Source: Micropterus salmoides
Taxonomy: Eukaryota > Chordata > Actinopteri > Centrarchiformes > Centrarchidae
Reading direction: 5' to 3'
Length of the DNA: 64,000 nt
Assembly: GCF_014851395.1 (NCBI RefSeq)
Contig: NW_024041150.1
Location: forward strand, 43,089,437 to 43,153,436
Under the pieces are notes generated by a model. That model searched no databases. It was not told the DNA's origin and saw only the letters and a program-made list of their open reading frames with translations. Positions 53,007 through 63,984 of the stretch are shown here, in pieces. The position numbers and the translations under genes are program-made. The first letter of the stretch is position 1. Each line of letters begins with the position of its first letter.

Positions 53007-55085
53007 AATAATAATAATAATAATAATCCTTATTTGTAGAGCACTTTTCAAAAACAAGTTACAAAGTGCTTTAACAAGTGTAAAGACAATAATACAAAAG
53101 AAACAAGATAAGAGCATGAAAAATTAATATAAAATTAGTAAAATACAATAAAATAAAAGGAATAAAATAAAGTCAAATAAGATCAGGAAAGGCTCTCCTA
53201 TAAAAGTATGTTTTAAGAAGGGACTTAAAAGAGTTCACTGACTCAGCCGACCTGATTTCCTCGGGCAGGCTGTTCCAGAGCCTCGGGGCCCTGACAGCAA
53301 ACGCTCTCTCCCCTTTAGTTTTCAGTCGAGACTCTGGAACAGACAACAGACCTCTGCCCGAGGATCTCAAGGTACGTGCTGGTGCGTATGGGACTAAAAG
53401 GTCAGAAATATAACAAGGCGAGAGGCCATGAAGAGCTTTAAAAGTAATCAATAGAATTTTAAAAACATACTGGGAGCCAGTGTAGTGAAGCTAAAATAGG
53501 AGTAATGTGGTCATATTTCTTTGTTCTGGTTAAAAGCCTGGCAGCTGAGTTCTGGACAGTCTGGAGTCGATCAATAGATTTTTTGGTTAAACAGGTGAAA
53601 AGGCTGTTGCAATAATCCAGGCGTGATGAGATGAAGGCGTGTTAAATGGTCTTGGTGTCCTTAAAAGTTAACATAGATCGAATATTTGCTATATTTCTAA
53701 GTTGATAAAAACGTGATTGAACAAGCTTTGTGGTGTGCTGCTCGAAATTTAAATTACTATCAAACCAAACACCAAGGTTCTTTGCCACAGGCTTAGTGTA
53801 ATTTACTAGCGAACCAGCAGATGGCAGTATTTGATTTGCAATCTGCTGAGACCCAATGACCAGGATTTCTGTTTTGTCTGAGTTAAGCTGGAGGAAATTA
53901 TTTGACATCCATTTTTTAACTTCACAAAGGCAGTTGTTAAGTGAACTCAGCATTCCAGGGTCTGTGGATCTGACGGGCAAGTACATTTGTGTGTCATCAG
54001 CATAAATATAAAAGAAATACCATGTTTATGGATAATATGTCCAAGGGGAAGCAGATACAAGGAAAACAGAATGGGTCCTAAGACCGACCCCTGAGGCACA
54101 CCATATTTAACTGGACAGAACGAAGAGACATAGTTGTTTACAGACATGCAAAACTTCCTATTTGACAGGTAGGATGAAAACCATTCTAGGGCCGTACCAG
54201 AGATCCCCACCCAGTGCCTCAGTCTGTCTAACATGATGTTGTGATCAATGGTGTCAAAAGCAGCGCTAAAGGTCCAGGAGTACCAGGACTGAGCACATGC
54301 CTTCATCAGCAGACATTAAAAGGTCATTGGTGACTTTAAGCAGGGCAGTCTCAGTGCTGTGGTACTTCCTGAAACCAGACTGAAACTTTTCAAATAATTT
54401 GTTATTTTCCAGTACAGTGAGCAGCTGTTTGGACACAATTCTTTCTAGAATCTTTGCAATAAAAGGCAGTTTTGAAATTGGTCTAAAATTATGTGGGAGG
54501 GAGGGATCTAAACCAGGTTTCTTTAAAAGTGGGTTCACGCAAGCCGTTTTAAAATAATCAGGGACACAACCAGTAGATAGGGAGCTGTTGAAAACAGATC
54601 AAATGGGGCCCAACAGAATCTATTACTTTCAGTAAAAATTTTGTAGGTATTACATCAAGTGTGCCGGAGGACACTCTCATTTGTGATACTGTTTTTAAAA
54701 GCTCAGACAAGTCGATGGGATAAAACTGGTTAAAACTCTCTTGTTGCTGGTGAGGGACCTCTGAGTAAGAGGCCACGGGGGTAATAGAGGCTCTGATTGA
54801 CACCACCTTATTGGTAAAATAAGATAAAAACAATTCACAGTCATCATTACTTCCAGCTGAGGCACAAGGAGGGGTTGGGTTTACCAGCTGATCCACAGTC
54901 TTAAACAGAAACCTGGGATTGTGTTTATGTGTAGTAATGAGTTCAGAAAAATAGTGTGTTCTCACATCCTTAACCATGTTATTGTAGTTAATTAATAAAT
55001 CCTTCAGACTGAGGTAATGGACTTGGAGACTGGATTTTTTACATCTGCGCTCTGTTATCCAACGGAGGTTAAAATCAAGGGCAAA
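53007..55085 (-). mobile_element. L2-like LINE, 5'-truncated, decayed
   Basis: On the minus strand: a linker (55,060-54,560), RT fingers (N-F-R-P-I-S-K-L-P-F-I-A-K-I-L-E, 54,266-54,538), palm (A-F-D-T-I-D-H-N-I-M-L and G-V-P-Q-G-S-V-L-G-P-I-L-F, 54,050-54,270), Y-A-D-D (codons at 53,993-54,004, one frame away), thumb (53,642-53,986) and the C-terminal L-H-G-L-S-P-C-Y-I-S-D-L-L domain (53,173-53,451). The 3' UTR ends in (AAT)n at 53,007-53,028. At least four frame changes make it inactive. The endonuclease part is absent. Confidence 0.85.
53814..53827 (+). promoter_or_regulatory. CTCF-core match inside the L2 LINE
   Basis: CCAGCAGATGGCAG satisfies CCASYAGRKGGCRS. It falls in LINE thumb-coding sequence, so it may be chance. 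Together with the LTR sites it is in the plus orientation. Confidence 0.35.
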
Positions 55086-55475
55086 TGGACTTGGTTGAAG
55101 ATACTGGAAGACGTTTCGTCCCTCATCCAAAGGACTTCTTCAGTTCTGACTGACTGGCAGGGAAACTCAGCTATTTAACCTCAGTGGGGTCGTTATCCCG
55201 GGTCATCGATACCGCTGGTTCGTTAGTGTTCCTGGTTGCTGTGACGACAGTCGTTACAGTCGTTAAGTATCTTCACCTGAGGCCAATAGGTTACGTTTGT
55301 TGAGTTTCCTGGGAAGTGATGAAAGGACAGCATTGTAAGTGGGGGATAAGTGGTGGCGTAGACCCTCCTCTGTTCAATGACGGCTTCTCAACCCTGGTGT
55401 AGATGCTTCCTTGACACTTCTTTCAAACCATCCATCTTCTCTGTCTAAAATGTGCACCTGGTGGTCCTGGATGAC
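55086..55475 (-). mobile_element. Penelope-like element 3' fragment (GIY-YIG end)
   Basis: The minus strand, across one break, encodes H-Q-V-H-I-L-D-R-E-D-G-W-F-E-R and then L-R-H-H-L-S-P-T-Y-N-A-V-L-S-S-L-P, the C-terminal part of the GIY-YIG-bearing protein of fish Penelope/Neptune-like elements. A 3' flank with GACGAAACGTCTTCCAG follows. Its 3' end is fused to the 5'-truncated L2 LINE, so one reading frame (54,558-55,130) crosses the junction. Confidence 0.7.
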
Positions 55476-55586
55476 TGAGAATCTTCATAGACACGTCGCA
55501 ATGTTAACTATTTTGAAATTCAAACCAGACGTTGCATATTTATCGTTGCTAACTTGATTGCGGGAATGTGTTGTAGTAAGATAGAT

Positions 55587-55706
55587 CAGTTTTGAAATAT
55601 GTCAAAAATGTCTACTGGATTACTGTGGTGTGAAATAACATGCAGTAAAGACGCTGTGTGATGTGTGTGCAAAGACTGGGAGTCACATTAAACTACAAAT
55701 AAAAGC
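55587..55706. repeat. 120-bp dispersed repeat, second copy
   Basis: ATCAGTTTTGAAATATGTC through AACTACAAATAAAAG is about 97% identical to 51,181-51,304. Unclassified. Confidence 0.75.
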
Positions 55707-55844
55707 GTTATTGGTATCAGTATCAACAATACCAGCCTGGAAATCACTTGGTATCAGATCATAAAGGAGGTGGTCTCACACATCATTATTATGAACTGAT
55801 ACGGATTCTTACCTCTTATTATATGTAAATTCTATGTTTGGTTG

Positions 55845-56870
55845 TTATGTTTGCCTTTTGGTTTACAACAAAAGAGAGAGAGGAGAGAACCAGGTGAGAA
55901 AGTGGCCAGGAAGTCAAGACCAAAGTTATAATGTCAGCTCCTGTTTTACCCACATTCATTACATTTATGTCATAAATGCTCTCTTTGCAGGGGATTAAAC
56001 ATGTTTGCGAGGCACTTTATAAGCAGGTCACTGCTTCAACATTAAAAAGGCGCAACCCCAGAACCTGATTTTAGGTGTCATCCATCAGCTGCACCTGAAT
56101 GAGGTAAAATATGGTCATGAAATAACCACCATCGATTGTAATAATTAAGATGAATATAATTTTCAAACAGGTGGCACGGTAGTGCAGCGGTCGCCTCACA
56201 GCAAGAAGGTTGCGGGTTCCAACCCCAGTTGCCCCGGCCTCTCTGTGTGCAGTTTGCATGTTCTCCCCATGTCATGTGAAGACCCTTTACGCTGGATAAG
56301 CGGTTGACGATGGATCATGTTAAAACTGAACACTGTTTTCATTGCAGACATCCTGTAACTACTAACAGAGCTGCTTAACTACTTTAAGCAGCTCTGTATC
56401 AAGTTGATTGTAAAAGACCTGTATGATGATCACACCCAAATATGGACCTAATAAACCACAAAAAATATCTAACATGAATAAATACAATTGAACTCCCCTC
56501 CATACTCACTTCCCACTTCTTGTTATCCATCTGGAACTATTAATAGGTCTGCGAATTCCCTGAGAAGTCTTTTGCCTGAAGATGCTGGGTAAAAAGATTT
56601 ATAAGATATGCTAAAAAACAAATTGGGAATTATCACAACTAGTGGAACAACTAGAAAAACCTTTTTTGCATCACAATTTTAATATGTTTTCTTCTGGAGG
56701 ACATGATCTGGAGGACGGGGACTCTCTGCAGCACCACAGTACTTCATTTTACTGTTGTTTTGTCACACATTATACCTTCATCAAAGAATTGCACCTTCTG
56801 TGATTTGCACTTGGCCACACTGGCATTTCAATAATATCGCGATTAACTGTGCAGCCCTAGTAAATACATT
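55845..56870. other. Unit 3 intron 1 (conserved blocks) with a SINE
   Basis: 55,845-56,005 and 56,720-56,865 align with unit 1 intron 1 (19,220-19,395 and 19,700-19,830), so this is intron 1 of unit 3. A SINE (56,168-56,318; GGTGGCACGGTAGTGCAGCGG, GCGGGTTCCAACCCC, TTTGCATGTTCTCCCCATGT) sits within it. Confidence 0.6.
56168..56318 (+). mobile_element. SINE fragment
   Basis: tRNA-like head (GTGGCACGGTAGTGCAGCGG; GCGGGTTCCAACCC as B box) and a body TTTGCATGTTCTCCCCATGT, ending in GGATAAGCGGTTGACGATGGAT. It is the same family as the tail at 51,310-51,520; the middle part is deleted here. Confidence 0.7.
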
Positions 56871-56948
56871 TTTGTTTAAAACACTGTATGTGATTTTCTT
56901 CTACCTCTTTTCCTCTCTCCTATTATAAAGCAAAACTCCTATATATGG

Positions 56949-57620
56949 TGTAGTGGCTATTTGTCCATAAACTTAAACAAAAACAAATAATAACAAACTT
57001 CTCAAATGGCCACTTGAGGCTACGTCATGGTTAGGCTTTACGCAGGTTCAGAGGTACCAAAGCAAGATAATGTCCATAACAAGACTGAGTTTGAGGAGGT
57101 TTATTCACACACATAAGCAAGCTTACAGACATTTCTGCTGCCTCTCTCACGCTGGTAAAAAACCATCTGCCCTCGTGCCTGCGGCACCTCTCACCTTGAC
57201 CTACTTATGCAAATGAACATAACACCATGTGACCAACAAACGAAAAACCATCTGCCCTCGTGCCTGCGGCACCTCTCACCTTGACCTACTTATGCAAATG
57301 AACATAACACCATGTGACCAACAAACGAAAAACCATATGCCCTCGTGCCTGCGGCACCTCTCACCTTGACCTACTTATGCAAATGAACATAACACCATGT
57401 GACCAACAAACGACAATGCAAGTAAAGCATAACTACAAAATAAACCAAATCAACTTTAACAAGAAAAGAAATAAATTGGGCTATAAATTAACTCAAACCC
57501 AAAATAAACAAACAACAACCCAGCCCCTAATTGTAACGGTACTTTACCCACAATTAACCTTAGCTTTAACACAAAGGAGCTATTTTCTAATTGTAGCTTA
57601 AACATTAAACTGGAATCTTC
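56949..57620 (-). repeat. BEL/Pao 3' LTR / 3' end (upper boundary uncertain)
   Basis: On the minus strand this contains a poly(A) signal (GAATAAACC, about 57,100) and ends ...CACTACA. 57,163-57,417 is a tandem array. The start of the LTR cannot be fixed without the 5' copy. Confidence 0.55.
57163..57417. repeat. 85-bp tandem repeat, three copies
   Basis: The unit starts CCATCTGCCCTCGTGCC and continues through ATGTGACCAACAAACG; copies begin at 57,163, 57,248 and 57,333 and are almost identical (third copy CATATG for CATCTG). Inside the 3' end of the BEL element. Confidence 0.95.
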
Positions 57621-57696
57621 ACATCTTCAGATTCTCCATATCTGAAAGAAACAAACAGATGGAAGACAGAGATAGGAGAAAGAATGAGTCGTATAG

Positions 57697-59382
57697 TCAA
57701 TTATTAGCCTCCAAGAGAAGACAGAGCTTGGTTATTGGTCTGTCCAGGATGCTGATCTTCGTTTGGACCTTCACAGAGCGAACCAGTCCTCTAGAGTCAG
57801 CTGTGGTGCTTAGAACTCTGCCCATCATCCATGAGCCTCTTGGAGCTGTGGCATCAGCGATTACGACAATATCTCCTGGAATAAAGTTTCTCTTTTGCTT
57901 CGTCCATTTTTGCCTTTCTTGCATTACAAGCAAATACTCTGCTGTCCACCTTTTCCAGAAAAGTTCCGCAACGTACTGCACTTGCCTCCATCTCCTCTTA
58001 ATGTACAGATCAGATTTCTCGAACAGACCTAATGGCAGAATGGGCTTGCCTTTTAACAGGAGAATGTGATTTGGAGTAAGCGCTTCTAAATCATTGGGAT
58101 CTTCTGAAGCCTTAGTTATTGGCCGGTCATTGAGTATCGCTTCCACCTCGCAAAACAGCGTTTGCAGACCTTCCTCGTCCAGCAGTTGATGTCCAACAAC
58201 AGAGGTAAGTACACTGCGCACAGAGCGAATCAGACGCTCCCAAACGCCACCTTGGTGAGATGCAGCTGGGGTGTTAAAACTCCATCTCATTCCTTCCTGC
58301 ACAAAAGTCCTTTCAATTTTAGAGTGATTTAAAGCGGCCAATGCTTGCCTCAGTTCCTTCTTCGCACCAACAAAATTTGTGCCGTTATCTGACCTTACAC
58401 TTGTCACAGGTCCTCTTCTGCAGATAAATCTTCGCACAGCATTGATGCAGGAGTCCGTGTCGAGGGAATGCGCCACCTCAAGGTGTACTGCGCGGCTACT
58501 CATACAGGTAAATATCACTCCATATCGCTTCAGCACAGTTCTACCTCTCCTCACCTCCAATGGTCCAAAATAGTCCACTCCCGCATTTGTAAAGGGTGCG
58601 TTATCAGGCACAACTCTTTCCTCCGGTAAGTCGGACATCTTCTGTTCTCCAAGCTTTCCTCTGTACCTTCTGCACACTGTACATTGTGAGAGAATCTTCC
58701 TGGCCGCAGAGTTGGCATTTATGATCCAATACTTCTGTCTCAATCTGTGCAGCATGTGATTGCGTCCAGCATGTCCAAGTTGGCAATGGATGTAACGCAA
58801 TATGAGCTGGGAAACATGCAAATCCTTTGACAGAATCACAGGATGCTTTACCTCCCACGGCAGTGCTGATTTAAACAGACGTCCACCAACTCTGAGGATG
58901 CCATCTTCGATGAAGGGGTCGAGGCGATACAGAGGACTGTCTTTAAAAACAGTCTTTGGGTCATGTTCTAGTGAGGAAATTTCAGTACTGAATCTTTGGT
59001 TTTGTGCAAACTGAATTATTGCCTTTTCAGCTTCCTCCAAGCGCTCTGGTGTCAAGCTGGATTTTCCAAGTGCGGCTTTGAATTTTTTAATCTCCTTTTC
59101 CACATTCTCATTCTGGTTGACCACATATTCTTTTCTCTTTCGGCTCAAAAGTAAAAGTCTTTCTTTCAGCTCCAACAGCCAGGCCACTGATGTTTTAAGC
59201 TTTCTCCAGGATGAAAAATAGTGAATGAGCTGACTGAGAGGATTGTCACTGTGTATTGTAACAACATTCACCTTAAGTTCCCTTTTCACCTCTGCATCAT
59301 CAGATGGAATGGAAGAGGAGTCCAAGTCGAGTTTCGGCCACCTGGTGGGGGCAAGTGCAAAAAGTCCGGTCCTTTTAGCCAT
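57697..59382 (-). pseudogene. BEL/Pao integrase and C-terminal domain
   Basis: A 561-codon frame. Residues 1-170 are linker with a helical region. An H2C2 zinc finger follows (H199, H204, C234, C237). The integrase catalytic core has D270 (V-D-Y-F-G-P-L), D332 (R-S-D-N-G-T-N-F) and E382 (G-V-W-E-R-L), all present. After about residue 450 is the DUF5641-like domain (R-R-W-R-Q-V-Q-Y ... G-D-I-V-V-I). It would insert element cDNA into chromosomes. The frame overlaps the RT frame by 97 bp in another register, so a frame break near 59,350 separates them. Confidence 0.85.
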
Positions 59383-61511
59383 TTTCCTTTCCCAAACTCT
59401 TGAGCTCTTAGTCCTCGAGAAGCTTCATCTGCAGGATTGTCTTTGGTGTTTACATACCTCCACTGATCTTTGTCTGTGGATTCTCTTATGGTACTGACTC
59501 GATTGGCAACATATGTGTGAAAGCGCTTTGTTTCATTGAAGATGTACTTGAGAACAGTAGTGCTATCGGTCCAAAAAACTGACCTTTGCAATGGCAACTG
59601 TAGCTCTTTCAACAGCATTGTGTTCACTCGAACAGCAAGCACAGCTGCAGCAAGCTCAAGGCGTGGAATGGTTAGTTGCTTTAGAGGAGCGACACGAGCC
59701 TTGCCTGTGATAAATGAAACATGCACGTTGTCACTGCTCTCCAATCTCAAATATGAAACAGTGCCATATCCTGTTTGACTAGCATCTGAAAAATGATGCA
59801 GTTCTGCTTTCACTTGTGTTCCAAAGTTTTTGGGTTTAATGCACCGTTCCACTTTAAATCCACTCATATGCTGAAGTTCAGAGAGCCACTCAGACCAATG
59901 TTCGGAGACATCACGGGGAACTGGCTCATCCCATTTGAAGTTCATTCTGCACAACTCCTGTAACAGTAACTTGGCAGGGATTATGAAAGGAGACAGAAAA
60001 CCCAGCGGGTCGTAAAGAGAGCTCACCACAGAAAGGATGCCCCTCCTAGTGTGTGGACGTTCCTGCACTGCAGTCCTGAAGCTGAACGTATCTCCTTGAA
60101 CACACCATTGCATCCCCAGAGCTCTTTCCACAGGGAGTTGGTCCCTGTCCAAATCCATGTTCTCCAAACCCACTGCTCTGATCTCGCTAGGAATAAGTGC
60201 AAACACATTTGAGTTATTTGTGACCCACTTTTGGAGATGAAAGCCGCCTTTTTTACAGAGAGATGTTAATCCATGTATGAGCTTCACTGCATCTTCCTCT
60301 GTCACAGTGGACTTAAGACAATCATCCACGTAGAAATTTGTCTTAACTGTACGAAGGACATCGGGTGAATATTGCAGTGCATTATCCTCAGCAGTTCTCC
60401 TCAGTGCATAGTTTGAGCAGCTTGGAGAGGATACAGCTCCAAACAAATGCACGCACATCCTGTATTCCTCTGGCTCCGCTGTAGCGTCTCCATTGGGCCA
60501 CCATAGAAAGCGCAAGAAGTTAACGTGCTTATATGGAACCCGGACCTGATGGAACATGGCGTTGATATCAGCCATAACAGCGATGGGCTCTTCTCTAAAC
60601 CGAAGGAGGACACCAATTAGCGTGTTAGTGAAGTCTGGGCCCTGCAGGAGCTGACTGTTCAATGATATACCTTTGTAAGTACAGCCGCAATCAAACACAA
60701 CACGCAACTTTCCTTTGGTTGGATGACGTACACCATGGTGGGGAATGTACCACACCTTTCCTTGTTCCAGAGTGGGCTCATTTGTGGGAACCTTTTCTGC
60801 ATATCCTTGCTCCAACATGTTGTTAAGGAAATCAACGTATTGAGCCTTGAATGAAATGTCTCTATTAAATCTCCTCTTCAGGCCTTGGAGTCTTTGTAGT
60901 GCAATGCAGCGATTATTTGGCAAAACAGGATCATCAACTCTGAAAGGTAAGTCAATGTGATAATGTTCATTGTTAAGCACTGTCGTACTCTCCACAATTT
61001 TCATGAATTTAATGTCTTCTCTTGACATCTCAAGTTGTTCATCACTTGTTCTTTCAGTAAAGTCATGATTATACTGTTGTATCAACATACTTTCCAAGTG
61101 TTCCACAGATATGTGATTAGCAGTTACAACAATGCATCCTGATTTGACACCAGTACCTTCAGAGTCTCCAGCACGAAGAGGCCCATTTATGACCCAGCCA
61201 ACTCTGGTCCTCACTGCATACGGTCCACCACATTGACTGTTTATCAGTTCCCATGGCTCCAAAACTTTAGGAGAGTCGGTTCCAATGAGCAAGTCTACAT
61301 CTGCATCTACTTCATGTAGCCTAATGCTGCTCAAATACGCCCATTTGGCAACATCATCCTGACATGGCACATTGACTTTAGAGACAGGCATTTTTGTTTG
61401 TGTCAGAACAGATGGCAGCTCAATAAAGTCATTGGTGTCAAATCCAGACACCTCCAGACGGGTTACTATAGTAGTGTTGATGGTTTTAGTCTGCCCCATT
61501 GTCCTTAACAC
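59286..61511 (-). pseudogene. BEL/Pao reverse transcriptase - RNase H
   Basis: A 741-codon open frame. Residues 1-100 are the rest of the protease region (D-V-D-L-L-I-G-T-D). RT motif A is A-D-I-N-A-M-F-H-Q-V (D315) and motif C is Y-V-D-D (394-397), both intact. RNase H follows with D576 (F-S-D-A-S), E619, D649 (F-W-T-D-S) and D-N-P-A-D near 691-695. All catalytic residues are present. It acts in the cytoplasmic particle to copy the element RNA. Frame breaks separate it from protease (about 61,520) and integrase (about 59,350). Confidence 0.88.
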
Positions 61512-61840
61512 TACATTACAGTTTTTCCTGATACTCCCAGCCTTTCAGCCATACTTGTAGTACAGAAGGTACCAGAGCTCCCAGGATCCAGGAAAGCATA
61601 AGTATGCACAACTTTATTACTTTTCTGACTTTTCACCTGCACAGCCACAATGGAAAAAACAGCAGTATCCTCTTCACCAGCCCCAATATGACCACACGTC
61701 TGCTGCTTCCCGGATACAGTGCTCACAGTTTCTTTGGAGGTTATCCTTGTAGTATCCTCCTTCTCCACATGCAGGACAGATGGGTGCTTCCTGTGACACA
61801 CTTCACAATCCAAACGACTCCTGCAGTCTTGTGTGTCCAT
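61511..61840 (-). pseudogene. BEL/Pao aspartic protease segment
   Basis: A 109-codon frame: the second zinc-knuckle half (C-E-V-C-H-R-K-H-P-S-V-L-H), then F-L-D-P-G-S-S-G-T-F with catalytic D85, the DUF1758-type protease that matures the polyprotein. Its neighbours on both sides are in other frames. Confidence 0.8.
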
Positions 61841-63254
61841 GTTTCAAGCACCCAAAACAAACGCCCTTCTCCTTTAGAAACTGAATCTTGTCCTGTTGTG
61901 TCTTTCTTCTAAACTGAAAGCATTTTTCCAGAGTGTGATTGGTAAGATAGCAGAATATACATTTGAGCTGGTTACTGTGAGCTGTCATGTTTTCCATTTC
62001 TTTATGTCCATCCTTTGGTGCATTAATGCTGGTGGCAAATGTACCACTTTTCCCTTTCTGCTTAACTTGCATGGATAGCTTTGTATAGCTGGCTGGAGAA
62101 ACATCATTAATATTTCCAAACAGAGGATCTGAAACAATTTTGACTTGTTTTTCAATGAAATTCACAAAATCAACAAACACTGCTCTGCTTCCAGTTTGTT
62201 CCAGTATGTCACATGCCACATTTCTCCACTTTTCCCTCAGCTTGTATGGGAGTTTCATTAAGATCGTCCTGAGGTTAGCTGGCATGTCCAACTCCTTCAT
62301 ATACTTTACATGATGTACTATATTGGAGCAACCTCGAAGGAACAAAGCAAATGACTGCAAAGCATTAACATCCTCAGGTTTTATTGAGGGCCAGTTGTTG
62401 ATTTTGTCCATGTAAGCCGAAGAGATTTTATGTTCACTGCCAAAATGTTCAATCAAAAGCGTTTTTGCTCTTTGATAACCTGGTTCAGAGGGCATATGCT
62501 GACAACTTCTCACAATGTCTCTTGGTTGCCCTCTAGTGTACTGTTCTAGGAAGTACAGACAATCACTGAAATTTTGAGTTTTATCCTCAATGCAATTTTC
62601 AAAGGCTCTGAGAAAAGATTTGAAATACAGGGGATCTCCATCAAATACAGGTATATTTCTCATAGGCAGAGCAGAGGCTGTGTTTTGTTGGACCAACAGC
62701 GCGGTTATTTCATTTTGACGCTGCATGATGTTCAAAATGTCCGGAGAATTGATGGATGGATTATCGTCACAAACATCTTGCAAACCCGGTGATTGTGTAT
62801 CTTGCCTTTGAAACACAGGAATGACATTAGGTATGGGTAGTTGTTTTACAACATGTTTGGGTTGAACACCAACAGGGACAGAATTTAACAAGCGACTGGA
62901 GGTAGGTTCAGAGCTTTTATTGGTGGGCACATAGCGTTCAGCATTCGGATTTAGTTCATATGTCCTTTGAGTTTCTGACCTTTTCAAGTAAGAATTCATG
63001 CCATCTGATGTTTGAGATGCACATCTTGACACTTTAGAGCCACACTTTGAGCTTACTTCCAGAACCTCCAATTTTGCATTTGTCACCTTTAATTCTGCCT
63101 CCAGAGCAAGTTGTTCCTTTTCTCTCCTTAAATATTCCCGTTTCTTCCGTAAGTCCTCTTGTTCAAGTCGTATTTGTTCCTCCTGATCCTCCAAAATATG
63201 CCTTTGTTTTAGAGCAGCCATGCGTTCCTGTAACGCTGCTCTTTCTGCTTGCAC
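61803..63254 (-). pseudogene. BEL/Pao gag (coiled coil, DUF1759, zinc knuckle)
   Basis: A 483-codon frame. Residues 1-66 form a charged Glu/Arg/Leu coiled coil. 195-370 is the DUF1759-type capsid region (P-V-F-D-G-D-P-L-Y-F-K-S-F). A C-x2-C-x4-H-x4-C knuckle lies at 432-445, and the start of a second at 466. It would assemble the particle and bind RNA. The first ATG of the frame is internal to the original gag; the true N-terminal part is in another frame above. Confidence 0.82.
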
Positions 63255-63772
63255 TAATATTTTTGCAGATGCACTGGATGAAGTCTTTGACAGTTTAGAA
63301 CCAGCCTTTGAACGCGTTTCAGAACTTTATTGGATACACTGTCCTCAGGCCCAATATCAGTTGGATTATCAGGTGGTTTAATTGGAAGTTCATATGAATG
63401 GCCTGTGTTTGATAACCAACCTTTGACGTCATCAATAAAGCTTGAAAAACACTTTTCCTTTTGTTCAAAATATTTATCTTGTCTCTCCTTCTCCTCCTGA
63501 GGTATGTCCAGTGACACAAATGACAAATGATGTTGTTTTGCCTCATCAACACATATTATTTGATCCAAAAGAGACTTGACTGCATCAATATTGTCTGCAG
63601 AATGCATCAACTTATCCATCTGATTCATGTACGATTTGGCTCGTCTGCATTGCGCCGATCTCTTTTCCTGACACGTTTGCATAAAAACCATAATTCCTTT
63701 AGCAGTAAAACTTGCGCGTCTTCTTGTAGGAAGCGCCGTGTCGCTTGTGGCTTTAGATGCAACGTCAGACAT
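63254..63772 (-). pseudogene. BEL/Pao gag N-terminal segment
   Basis: A 172-codon frame starting M-S-D-V-A-S-K. Residues 15-60 resemble the start of BEL gag (R-R-A-S-F-T-A-K-G), followed by helices (D-K-L-M-H-S-A-D-N-I, L-D-I-P-Q-E-E-K). Near 63,315 the frame departs from that of the next segment, consistent with a 1-nt break. This ATG is the most likely start of the whole polyprotein. Confidence 0.75.
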
Positions 63773-63984
63773 TTTACCCTTTGTTGATGTTGGTCATGTA
63801 CACACAGTTGCTTGCAAAGAGTGTGTAAAGCACATACCTTGTGGAACTTCATTTGTTGCGGTGGTTGCCTTTGTGCACGGAATTGAATGAACGCAGTAGC
63901 TGTTGTTGCACGCGGCTGTGCGCATCACCTGTGAAGGCTTTGGGCCTTTGCGAATTCAAATTGCAGCAAATAATACCCTCCACT

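Noticed and set aside
57163..57417. Direct repeats of 85 bp as a CRISPR-like array
   Set aside because: Units are contiguous and identical with no variable spacers, in a eukaryotic retroelement 3' end.
57659..58069. 136-codon plus-strand frame
   Set aside because: Antisense shadow of the BEL integrase C-terminal region.
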